Positions 1-11,000 of a stretch of DNA of 64,000 nucleotides are shown piece after piece. Position 1 is the first letter of the stretch, and each line of letters starts with the position of its first letter. The notes below the pieces were generated by a model. The model did no database searches and had not been told where the DNA came from. It saw only the letters and a program-made list of their open reading frames with translations. The position numbers were made by a program, and so were the translations under genes. The stretch is from Alopecurus myosuroides (taxonomy: Eukaryota > Streptophyta > Magnoliopsida > Poales > Poaceae), in assembly GCA_028641055.1 (NCBI GenBank), contig CM054057.1, positions 403,052,814 to 403,116,813 on the forward strand. The letters run 5' to 3'.

Positions 1-3000
1 CCATGCTAGTCATAACCAACTATGCATGTCAAAGCGTCCACGAATCGTATGAAACTGAAGGACACGGGACCAAAGCTATACAGAGCTACTATGTGTCCAG
101 AATGTGCAACAATAATAGAGGGTTACTGAGGTTACCTCGCCCCAGGCCGAATCACATCGGCAGGCGGGCTCGGACATGGATCATCGGCTCCACAACCCCT
201 CGACTGCGACAACTATGCAGGCATAGCCAAAACTATATAACAATGAGCTCGAAACCAACAAAAGATGAAAGCAGCACTCTAAACATGAAGCTATATTAAA
301 CAAGTGTTACTAGAGTATAGCTTACAAGCAGAGATTACACGACCCAACATTACATCAGACAACGGATGGCAAATTATGTTGCTAGTCAACAAGAACCAAA
401 AAGTCCTAAGAGGCCGCAACATAAGGTGACGTGCCAGCCCATAGATTCCAGGCTGCTACCTGGGAACCCCAAACTACTCGTCGATTTCCACGTTGAATCT
501 CCACCGAACTGAGGAACTCCACCTGAACCAAGTTGAAGCAAACATGAGTACGGGAGGTACTCAACAAGACTTAGTTAAACTATTATATATCTGCTTCTTT
601 TAGAAAGAGTTATGAAGGTTATTTTTCGTAAAGCCAACTTTGTTTTCCAAGTTGAAGGAGGAATAGCACGTCTCATGGAGTGTTTTGAAAACAGATGAGG
701 AAACTACTCAACTACTAATATCATCATCTGTTTAATCCACCAAACCATTTCAGCACCTCGTGCTTCAAGATCACCACCTCCACTTGTTCCACTACCTCGA
801 GCTACAAGGTAACCCCTCTCGGCATCTCCGAGGAGGCATCCTTCATTCGTTATCAGCAAGTTTTAATCATTCTATTTAAGTTGTCTATGATCACAGAATC
901 CGTCACCAAGTCGTCCTTAACCGCGGACACGGCTTTTCGAAAATATTTAACCCTGCAGGGATGTACAACTTTAACCACACGTACAAACCAACTCTTAATG
1001 CCAGTACATTAGCACTATTCCGGGAAGTGCCGGCAGATGGAGGTTGACCACGACCTTTCCCGTACTTCGCCTATTCCATGAGTCGCTCCGAGTAGAGATG
1101 GACCGCCAATAGGGAGTGGCCATCTCCTGCCGGTTCTCTATCGTTCTGCGCAATGCTCGACGGTTACCTACCCGTAGAGCGCCGATACATCCCCACATCC
1201 TAGTTTTGAAAGTTTTTTGATATCCCCGCAAATCCAAATGGAAAGCCCGAACTAGGCAACTCATGGAACAAACTAGGCAAGTTGAGACCGAGGGGAATCC
1301 AATCCCCGTGTGGATGCACGTCAGTCTTGGCTCGAAGACGAGAACTTGCTCCTAGGGGCATGAACGAGACAACCACCACAGACCCTCTATGGTCTCGTCA
1401 TCCACACCTTTAAATAATGTTAATCAAATATCTCTTAACTTACCATTACTTCCTGCCATACTAGATTATTTCGTAACTCTGATTCATCAACCGGATGGAG
1501 CAGAAATAACAGGCATGTATGACTAAGCACAGCATATTTCTGGCTTTGGCGATGAACACAATCAAACCTATGGCTACTAGGAGTAGTGGATCAGGATAAG
1601 TAGGCTATGCATGGTATAGGAGACCTTTAACTACTGACACAAGATACATTGGAATCGAATGCAATGTACGAGAACCAAAAGTCTTTCGAAATCATATATG
1701 AGCAGATAAGAGGTTATGCTTGCCTTGCTTCAAGAAAACCAAAGAAAGTCATCAGGGATTAGTGCTTGACTTGTCGGTTAGGATCAAGTATTCGTCATGC
1801 CGTTGTCGATCTTCTCTTCGGAGTCACGTTCTACCGATCAGAAGCAAAACACCGAAAGAGAAACAAAAATTAAACATGGCATCGATGCAATGCACAATAT
1901 GTATGCATGAGAAGGTTACTGCACTGAAATAAAGCCCTAAACATGCTTGTTGGGTTGCTAGGTTTCATATGACAGTTAAGCATTTTTACTGAATTTGTCC
2001 CGAAATAGGCCCCGGAGGCAATTCGGGTGGTTATCAAAAGTGTGTACAATTTTAATTTCTTAAATGGGTTTGAAAACATCATAACTAGGTTCAATTGTCA
2101 TTTTGAGCATTTTGGTATATAACTTTTAGTTTTCTAATTTTAGTGAATAAGAACTTATTTTTCTATTTTTAAATGAATTAACCAACATTAAATAATGCAC
2201 AAAAATCAACTATATCAAACATGATTGAAAAAGACATATTTGGAAAGAGTACATTTTTCTGAGCATTTCCATATTTTTCTTATATTTTTCTGAGTTATAA
2301 AACAGAAGTTATTAATTTAATAGAAGTAATCATTTTTCTGGAATTATATAAACAGAGGAGTTATGACATCAGCATGACACGGTGATGACGTCACCATTTC
2401 TTGATCTTCACAGATGAACTCCAATCAAAGGATTTCGCGCGCGATTCAAAAATTAAACTATACCACGAGCTAGAGGATCTCGTGGGGAGTCTAACGAGCG
2501 ACGTGGGTAATCAAATGGTTGCCAGGAACCTCGTCGGCGACGAGGTGGAGCGTCGGCCGAAGATGACCTTCAGAGGGGGAAGAAACCAGAGGGTTAGCGG
2601 AGAAGGGGAGGGGTCCATGGCGACTGTGAGCTCACCGGGAGCTCGATGGTGTGCTCGGGGAGGCGGGGCGGTGCCGGACGACGGCGAATCGGTGGCGGAG
2701 GTCGACGGCCGGAGGCGGGGAAGATGGAGATGGCGGCGTCGAATGAGGGCGAACGGCTCCGATTCCTTCAGAGAGGGTGGCTAAGTAGGCACGGTGGAGC
2801 TGCATGGAAAAACGGTAGGGCTCAGCGCGGACTGAAACGTCGGCGCCATGGAAGTTGAGCCAAGCTAGGGTTTCCGGTTCGGTTTTCTTTTCCAGGACAT
2901 ACGGAGAGAGGAGGCAGGAAAGAGGAGGAGGGGTACAACTTCGGGGTGAGGTCATCCACGCCCCGGGTCACACACACACGCAGGAAGGAGGTGGAGGCTC

Positions 3001-3397
3001 GACACCGGAGGAGAGGACACGCAGAAGATCCTTCTGTCACGAGGAAGAAGAAAGAATAAAAACATCTTTCAGAAAACCCCCTTGGAAGTTCTGGGAAATT
3101 GCAGAGAAGCCCTTTTCCATAGATAACAGAACTTAAAACCTTGTTTTCAGGACCTTTTTGCAAGAAATAAAATTGGCAAAAATACTTTTTGGAAAGCTCA
3201 TCAAGTTTCCAACCAAACCATTACTTGGTTTTCAAAATTTGAAACTGTTTTAAATTCAAATTTGAAGTGCTCACTTTAAGAGATTTTTATGCAAGTTTCA
3301 TTTAAATTCATATTAAAACTTGGTTCAAATTTTTCATGCATGCTATGACATGAAGACAAGACCACATCCCTTTGCTAGCAAAATTTGGGATGTTACA
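1..3397 (-). mobile_element. Element Y: partial LTR, minus strand
   Basis: Read on the minus strand, this begins TGTAACATCCC at 3397, the usual start of the chromovirus LTRs in this window, and runs leftward out of the window. It is homologous over most of its length to the plus-strand LTR at 33864-36591; for example position 1-20 reversed matches about 36423. The first 400 bases are AT-rich. A GC-rich, leader-like block follows (about 2560-2990), then AT-rich intron-like sequence. A conserved AAG|GCAAG donor-like site lies near 1722 and an acceptor-like site near 540. The far LTR end and the tRNA primer site lie left of position 1. No intact protein is encoded. The sharp TG border against foreign sequence at 3398 shows that Y inserted into X. 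Confidence 0.85.
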
Positions 3398-3801
3398 CCG
3401 GCATCATGCTGTCGTCGCTGGTATGCCTCCTGGCGTAGATACGAAGTGCGCAGAGACGTCTGCCTCGTCCTCTCCTCACTACCTCGTCCTCCCCCTTTCT
3501 CTCTCTCTGTACATCCACAGGAGAAACCCGAAACCCTAGATTCTGCCCTGATCCGCGATTTCCGGCCTTTCGAAGTTTCCCTGGATGATTCGACCACTCC
3601 AGTAGCTCCTCCGTGCTCCACGACACCTCCTAGAGCAGCTCTGTGTGCGGGGATGGCATGAGCTCCGGGAATTTCACCGCCCCCTTCTCCTCTGGCCAAA
3701 ACTGTCGCTAGTCCATCGCCGCCATTTGAGACCACTTCCGTCATCCACGACCTCACTGTCGCGCTCTTGGTGAGCTCCTCTACCTCCCCATGCCCTTCGA
3801 T
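3398..3801 (+). mobile_element. Element X: LTR fragment left of T
   Basis: This GC-rich stretch carries an 'aaaccctag' leader motif and ends in a GGTGAGCTC donor-like site. Its order of motifs parallels the GC-rich leader block of the Y LTR, about 500-880 bases from the LTR start, so I read it as the piece of X's LTR between the Y insertion on its left and the T insertion on its right. X's LTR resumes at 33864. A host 5' UTR or exon fragment is a weaker alternative. No protein is supported. Confidence 0.6.
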
Positions 3802-4565
3802 TGGTTATAGGCATTGAAGGCCAAGAGAAGATAAGAGGAGAGATTGTGATCGTCCGGGTAGCAATCGAGTGGTCCGAGTAGATGGGCTGCAATCTTACCC
3901 GGGCAAGAAGTCAATGGAGCTGTTCTGATGAGATCCCGCGTATCCCGCAGCCGTACAGGTGTGCGGTTCAACTTACGGAGCGCGTGATTATCCGCGCTAC
4001 GGCGTGGCTACAGTGAGGTAGGCGCCTGTCATGTCTTGCACTGACAGAGGGGACAGGACGTGTCAGGGGTCCTACTCTGTGTGACTGACAGGGTGGACAG
4101 GTCCTGTCAGCCGGACGGCGCGGCGACTTCTCGCACCCGCGTTAGCGAGAAGCCGGAGGTGTGCTCTGCGCCACTGTGGAGATGTCACATCATTGTACCT
4201 TTTATTCTTTGTTTACTCGGCTGGGCACCAGTATATAAGGTGCCCTGCCCCCTCGTGCGCGAGGGACGTTACGCGAGAGAGCATTTATTGCACGAGCAAG
4301 TGTCAGAGCTAGAGAGAGGGAGAGCGGCTACTCGGCTGAGAGGCAACTTTGTACTGTGGCTACTCGGATATCATACATACAGAGAGATAGGCAGGAGTAG
4401 GGGTGTTACCTCCACACGAGGGCCCCGAACCTGGGTAGTTTTTGGTGTTTGCAATGTTTCCTGAGCGCATCTACTCGACGTGCGATCCCTCCCTGAATAC
4501 CTACAGCGTCCATCGGCCCCAACCTTAAGCCATCCCATGGCATTTGTCTTTATCCATCCACGACA
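3802..4565 (+). repeat. T 5' LTR
   Basis: Direct repeat of 33098-33863, ending ...CCACGACA. The start is approximate: similarity to the 3' copy begins around ATTGGTTATAGGC (3' copy ATTCGGTCATAGGC), and a clean TG start is not visible. A TATATAAG box lies at 4232-4239, followed by a pyrimidine-rich stretch, so the transcript probably starts near 4260. Confidence 0.75.
4232..4239 (+). promoter_or_regulatory. TATA box of T 5' LTR
   Basis: TATATAAG in the middle of the LTR, followed by ggtgccctgcc. The 3' LTR copy near 33529 reads TATATACG, a change that would weaken it. Confidence 0.5.
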
Positions 4566-4567
4566 GT

Positions 4568-4585
4568 TGGCGCCCACCGTGGGGC
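4568..4585 (+). other. T primer binding site
   Basis: TGGCGCCCACCGTGGGGC begins two bases after the LTR end. TGGCGCC at this place is normal for Tat and Athila relatives. I did not assign the tRNA. The stretch from here to 4808 is leader; a GC-rich open frame runs through it but I see no firm start codon. Confidence 0.75.
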
Positions 4586-4808
4586 CAGCAGCAGCGCTGG
4601 CTGGGGTTCATATTCGGACGGGACCCGTTTCTGCATCGGGAGAGCGCGTGGTCTGTGGCCTTGTCCACAGATTCGGCTCTTTCGACTTCGTCACCGACAA
4701 CGCCGGAGATTTCGGCGGCAGGCCCGTGCCTGCAAGCGGCTCGGTCCTTTCCTTCGGCGCGCATCTGGTCTACGTCTCCACCACCGTGATCCGCGAGTTC
4801 CCGAGGAG

Positions 4809-7316
4809 GTGCTCATTGCGGATGATCCCCCTGTTGTACTCGCTGCTCGCGTGAAGCCAACTAGCCGCTCTGCGGACAGCGTGGAGGTGATGATGACGGG
4901 CCCGGCTATCGATGCCGGGAAAGGCGCGGCCATTGCCGCTGAAGTCATCGACGAGCCGGCTGCTACAAGGGTCCACAAGCCCTACGGCATGCCCCGGAAT
5001 ATTCCGGGTTACGTGGCTCCTTCCACGTCAGCGGCTATACCAGTTGCTCGTGGTGGCGCCACCGAGCAGCTGGGCATGCCGCCACCCACTAACACCGAGC
5101 TCATGGCGTTGAAGGCGCAACTCGAGCAACAGCGTCAAGCGCTACACGCGGAGGCCCAGGAGCTGGAGAAGGTTAGGCTCGAGCTTAACCTAGATCAGAA
5201 CGAGTACAATAGAGCGCATGGCTTTACTCCCATTTCTAGGCTGCCTAGCAAGCTAGGCACTATCCGTCGCAACTTGGGCGCTGAGCTAGCTAGAGATGGT
5301 AGGGCTGATAGCCAAACTGCTAGTTTGAACACTGCTAATAGGCCCAGAAATAGCTCCCCTGCCAAAACTCTTAGGGCTGCAGAGGCAGTTGCTGCTGAGT
5401 TGCCGCATCTCACCGGCGACGCGCGTGCTAGGCAGCAGGATAGGCTGAATGAGCTAGTGCTGGAAGCTGGCAGGCAGAACGATTAGTTCCGGAAAGCCAA
5501 TCCGGGAGCTGGTGCTTCTCAGGTTGTCCACTCGCATGCGGTCAGATCTATGGATCAGGCCTCATCGCTGCTTCCTGGCAATGAGAGGGACCAGAGTGTG
5601 AACTCTGGAAAGAACAAACAGATGCAGGTGTACGACCCGTCTGTCGCCGGAAAACAGCCCGCTGTAGCGCGGCAGCCCGGCCAGAAACACAACTCTGCAG
5701 GAGCAGGCTATCAAGCCACTAAAGCTCATAGCAAGGGGCAAGGAGGAAATCACGCGGGAATATCTCGGCATCATGCTGCCAACCCGGTCCAGCAGAGGGT
5801 ACAGCCGCCAGCAGCTGTGCAGCTGCAGGCAGTTGTGGCAGCAGCCAACCCGGTTTCTCAACCTGGTCCCGTGCCGCAAGACCGCTATGATGATGGGTAC
5901 TCGGCAATGGAGATAGCCGGGTACGCTGATCCAAGAGATGTCACTGATCGTTTGGGTGACCGAATGCTGGAGCCCAGCGACGCAAGATACAAGTTAGACC
6001 GAATTCACCGGTCCGAGCTGATCGAGAAGAGGGGGCCACCCGGCCCAAGCTGTTTTGGCAACTGCATCATGGGAGAGCCTTCTGTGAACAAGTTTCAGCT
6101 GGCTAGAGGGACCAAGTCGTATGATGGGAGCACCAAGCCAGAAGACTGGCTAAATGACTATGTCACCGCCGTGCATATTGCAGGTGGCAACCGGAGATGG
6201 GCCGTGAGATATGTTCCGCAGATGCTGGAGGGGCCTGCCCGGATCTGGTTGAACAACTTGCCCAAGGGCAGTATCACCTGCTGGCTTGACTTCTCAGAAG
6301 CCTTCATCAGCAATTTCACCAGCACGTACAAGAGGCCGAATACGCCGCAGCAGCTTTCAGCTTGCAAGCAGCGGGAAGAGGAGACCGACCGGGAGTACCT
6401 TACATGGTGGAGCACTTTGAGGAACACCTGTGAAGGTGTGAACGAGTCACAGGCAATCGCCTGGTTTGCTCAAGGCTGCAGGCATGGCAGCATGTTGTGG
6501 CAAAAGCTGCAGAGAGAGATGCCGAGTACGCTCGCCGAGACGATCAAGATAGCTGATATGTATGCACTCGGTGACCCTACTTAGCCTCTGCTTGATACTT
6601 TCGAGCCGAGAAGGAAGCACCATGATGGCCACAGACGCCAAGATTTCCGCAACAAGCGCAGAGATGACCGACCCTATACTCGGTATGGGTCTGAGCAAGT
6701 GAATGCGGTGAACCAAGACCCTGCGGCTGCTGGGAGTAGCCAAAGGCAGAAAACTGTTGGAGCCCAATACGGGCAGAACCAGAATCAGGGCCAAGGCATC
6801 AAGAAGCCATACAGTGCTCCCCAGCAGGGTAGTGGCAACCCGGACGCAGGAGATGCTCAAAGATTTGTCTTTGAGAACATGAAGGATGGGCCATGCAGCT
6901 TCCATACTCGGCATCCGAGTAGGCCAGCCAACCACACTACCCGGCAATGCAGCTGGTGGGATCGCATCAAGGGTGAAGGGTTTGGTCAGTTGCCCCCTCC
7001 TCCTCCTCTGCCGCTCTCGGGGGCCAATGTGCAGCCTATCCGGGCAACTGCTCCTAGGCCGGCAGCGAATCCAAGAAGGGAGAATGTGAACCAAGTGGCT
7101 CAGGGAGCCAACCGCAACTACAACTACGACAACCGCAATGACCGCAACCGCAACTACTACACCCGCAACAGGAACAACAACAACAACAACAACAACAACA
7201 AGGCAACAATGTTGGTGGAAACCGCAACCAGTACCAAGAGCACCACGAGAGCTACATGGTGTTCACCACAGAGCCAGATGACAAGCAGTCGCTGCATAGG
7301 CATGCGATGGAGGTGA
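4809..7316 (+). pseudogene. gag: T gag, interrupted
   Basis: Gag would form the virus-like particle. One frame (first visible codon GTG at 4809, true start probably upstream) is open to TAG at 5484-5486, continues to TAG at 6582-6584, then reaches a (CAA)n microsatellite at about 7172-7201, after which the sense frame shifts. The N-terminal part has a Gln/Glu-rich helix near 5110-5200. The retrotransposon gag domain lies at about 6090-6580, with FQLARGTKSYDGSTKPEDWL at its start and a WLNNLP motif. The C-terminal tail (6700-7200) is rich in Gln, Asn and Arg, ending in NRN repeats. Both stops look like CAG to TAG changes. No zinc knuckle was seen. Confidence 0.75.
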
Positions 7317-8032
7317 ATGCAGTGATCCCAGCTGTGCCTCACTACCTGCTCTGGTGCGAGCAAGAGATTACCTGGTCCAGAGCTGACCATCCCAAGGTGA
7401 TTTCCAATCCGGGTACATATGCAGTGGTGGTGGATCCCACCTTCCTGGGGATCACGAAGAATGTCAGGTTCAGCAAAGTGCTGATTGATACCCTGGAGAA
7501 GCTCGACCTTGCCGAGAACATGCTGCTACCCAGTAGGACCACTTTCCATGGCATTGTGCCGGGAGTGTCTTGCGCTCCAATCGGCCGCATCTGGGTAGAT
7601 GTGCTATTCGGTACCAGGGAGAACTGCCGCACCGAGTGCTTGCAGTTCGAAGTGGTTGATCTCTAGGGCCCCTACCATGCTCTACTCGGTAGGCCTGCGC
7701 TCACCAAGTTGATGGCCTCAACCTATGCGGCCTACCTGAAGATGAAGCAACCTGGTCCCAATGGTGTCATCACTATTTCGGGTGATTACAAGCGTTCCTT
7801 GGAGTGCGCGTCTGCTGGTTCTCTGCTGGCAGAGTCCATGGTCATTGCTGCTGAGAAGAAGATACACGAGGTGGTTGCTATGGCTCAAGCAGCGCAAGTC
7901 GGTATGCCTGGCATGCCTGGTACTCAGTATGGAGCAGCTTTCCAGGCCTCCCAGGAAACCAAGAAGGTGCAGGTGGACCGTGAGTTCCCAGACCGTGTTG
8001 CCACCATTGGCGCCGGTTTGGGCGAGAAATAG
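7202..8032 (+). pseudogene. T aspartic protease region, catalytic segment missing
   Basis: This frame follows the (CAA)n tract and lies one base back from gag's frame. It has features of the Tat protease region: FHGIVPG at about 7546-7566, and downstream of the stop YHALLGRPALTKL, then LKMKQPGP and a GDYKRSLECA motif. Where the catalytic Asp-Thr/Gly-Gly/Ser loop should stand, the frame reads KVLIDTLEKLD, so the active-site residues after the Asp are absent. This looks like a short in-frame deletion near 7484. Stops are TAG at 7664-7666 and TAG at 8030-8032; the frame then runs on into reverse transcriptase. Confidence 0.7.
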
Positions 8033-11000
8033 GAAAGCGAGCTCATCCACTTCCTCCGTGAGAATCGGGATGTCTTTGCATGGTCCAATGAGGACTTGCC
8101 GGGTGTCCTGAGGGAGTTGGTTGAGCACTCGCTACATGTGCGCCCTGACGCCAAGCCAGTTAAGCAGGCAATGCGCCGCTTTGGTGATGAGAGGAGGAAG
8201 GCTATCGGTGATCAGATCACCAAGTTGCTGATAAGCGGTTTCATCATGGAGGTACTGCATCCGGATTGGCTGGCCAACCCGGTTATGGTTGAGAAGAAGA
8301 AGGAAGACCCCAAGGCCAAGACTGCATGGCGCATGTGCGTGGACTACACCGACCTGAACAAGGCCTGCCCCAAGGACCCGTTCCCGCTACCCCGCATAGA
8401 TCAGGTGATCGATTCCACTGCCGGGTGTGAACTTTTGTCTTTCATTGATGCCTACTCTGGTTTTCACCAGATACCTCTTAACCCGGCTGATCAAATAAAG
8501 AATGCTTTCATTACCCCGTACGGGACTTATTGCTATCGTGTTATGTGCTTTGGGTTGCGGAATGCTGGGGCTACCTATCAGAGGTGCATGCAAAAATGCT
8601 TGCATGATCAAATTGGCAAAAATGTGCAGGTGTACGTAGATGACATTGTCATCAAAAAGAAACAAACACATACTCTGCTTAGTGATATTGAGGAAACTTT
8701 TGCTAACCTGCGCAAGTACAGGATGAAATTGAATCCGACTAAATGCACCTTTGGCGTTCCGGCTGGCAAGTTACTCGGTTTCTTGGTATCCAGCCGGGGC
8801 ATTGAGGCCAATCCTTCAAAGATAAAAGCTATAGAAAGCATGTCTTTGCCGAGATCACTAAAGGATGTGCAAAAGTTTACTGGGTGCTTGGCATCTCTTA
8901 GCCGCTTCCTGGGAAGAATGGGTGAGAAGGCCTTGCCTCTCTACCAGCTTATGAAGAAGAGTGATAAGTTTGTCTGGACATCGCAAGCCGATGTTGCCTT
9001 CAGAGAACTCAAGACCATGCTGGGTAGCGCTCCCATCCTGGCTAGCCCGCTACCCAAAGAGCCAATGTTGCTATACATTGCGGCAACCAACCGGGTAGTC
9101 AGCGTGGTGATAGTGGTGGAAAGAGAAGAGGAAGGCAAAAAGGTGCAGTGGCCAGTGTATTATCTCAGCGAGGTGCTATCCAGCTCCAAGCAAAACTACC
9201 CACACTACCGGAAGATGACATACGGCGTGTACCTGGGTGCCAAGAAGCTCAAGCATTACTTCCAAGAGCATCCCATCATAGTGGTGAGTACTGCTCCCAT
9301 CTCGGAGATCATGGGCAACAAGGAAGCAAGTGGCCGAGTAGCCAAGTGGGCAATTGAGCTAGCAGCGTACAGTCCTCTGTACGCGAGAAGAGAAGCGATC
9401 AAGTCACAAACCTTGGCAGATTTCTTGGTGGATTGGGCCGAGATGCAGTATGATCCTCCCTTGCCAGAAACCAACTACTGGAAGATGCATTTTGATGGCT
9501 CCAAAGTAAAGGAAGGCTTTGGTGCTGGCGTGGTGCTTACGTCACCCAAGCGAGATCAACTCAAGTACGTGCTGCAGATCCATTTCAAAGCATCTAACAA
9601 TGTGGCTGAGTATGAGGCATTAGTACATGGCCTGAGGGTAGCCAAGGAGATCGGAGTTCAGCGCATTGTCTGTTATGACGACTCAGATTTGGTGGTGCAG
9701 CAGGTATCCGGCAACTGGGATGCTCTGGATGCCAACATGGCGTCCTACCGGTTTTTGGTGCAAACCATGACTGGCTTCTTTGAAGGATGTGAGTTCCATC
9801 ATATACACCAAGCTGAGAATGATGCAGCTGATGAGCTGTCCAAGTTGGGGTCTTCTCGGCAGTTTATCCCGCCTGGGATTGCCTTGGAGCATTTGAGAAA
9901 GCCATCCATCAAGCCATCCCCCAACTCGGAGTCTATCTTTGTTCCATCTCTGCCAGGATCAGAAGTTGTTCCCATGGAAATAGATTGGGAGGCTGCAAAA
10001 GAGAACCCGGAGACTGTCGTCTCCGACCCGGGGTCTAGCACTTGCAACCCGGGGACTGCTCCATTCAACTCGGGGACTGTCGCATTCATTGAGGGGATCA
10101 TTTCTCAGTACTCGGGGACTCGGGGACTCGCCCCCAGCTCAGAAGAGGTCTTCGTAGCAGATCCAATGGAAGTGGACGAACCAGTGTTTCCCATCCGGGA
10201 GACACCGAGTTGGGCTCTGCCAATATTATCCTTTCTAACGGATGGCACATTACCGGGTGACGAGGTCACAGCCAGGCAAATACAGAGAAGATCCAAGGGC
10301 TACACAATAATCAACAAGGTGCTGCACAGAAGAAGTCCTACTAGCGTGCTGCAGCGTTGTGTAGAGCCAGAGGAAGGAGAAGAAATTCTGGTGGAGATAC
10401 ACCAAGGAGAATGCGGGCATCACGCCTCTTCTCGGGCTCTGGTCAACAAAGCTTTTCGGCATGGCTTCTTTTGGCTCACTTCTTTGCGGCAAGCTGAAGA
10501 CATAGTGAGAAAGTGCAACGGGTGCCAGAGGTTTGCAAGAAAGATTCATATGCCAGCATCCGATTTGAAAACCATTCCCATTACTTGGCCGTTTGCTGTC
10601 TGGTGTTTGGATATGGTGGGTCCTTTCAAGCCACCTAGAGGCAACATGACTCACATCTTGGTCATGGTTGACAAATTCACCAAGTGGATTGAGGTCAAGC
10701 CTATTCGGAAGTGTGATGGAGTCACAGCTGTGAGTTTCTTGAAGGATGTCATTCTGAGATACGGCTACCCGCACAGCATCACCACTGATAATGGCACAAA
10801 CTTTGCTGAGGGTGCATTCGCAAGATTCTGCAGAGAGAAGCGGATCCGGATAGATGTTGCATCTGTTGCGCATCCTGCCTCCAATGGGCAAGTTGAAAGA
10901 GCAAATGGCATGGTCCTATCTGGGATAAAACCAAGGCTGATTGAGCCATTACAGCGAACCCCTGGTTGTTGGCTGGACGAGTTGCCGGCGGTGTTGTGGA

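Noticed and set aside
2401..3163. GC-rich frames on both strands of the Y LTR
   Set aside because: The leader block of an LTR with intron-like flanks; frames do not persist in X.
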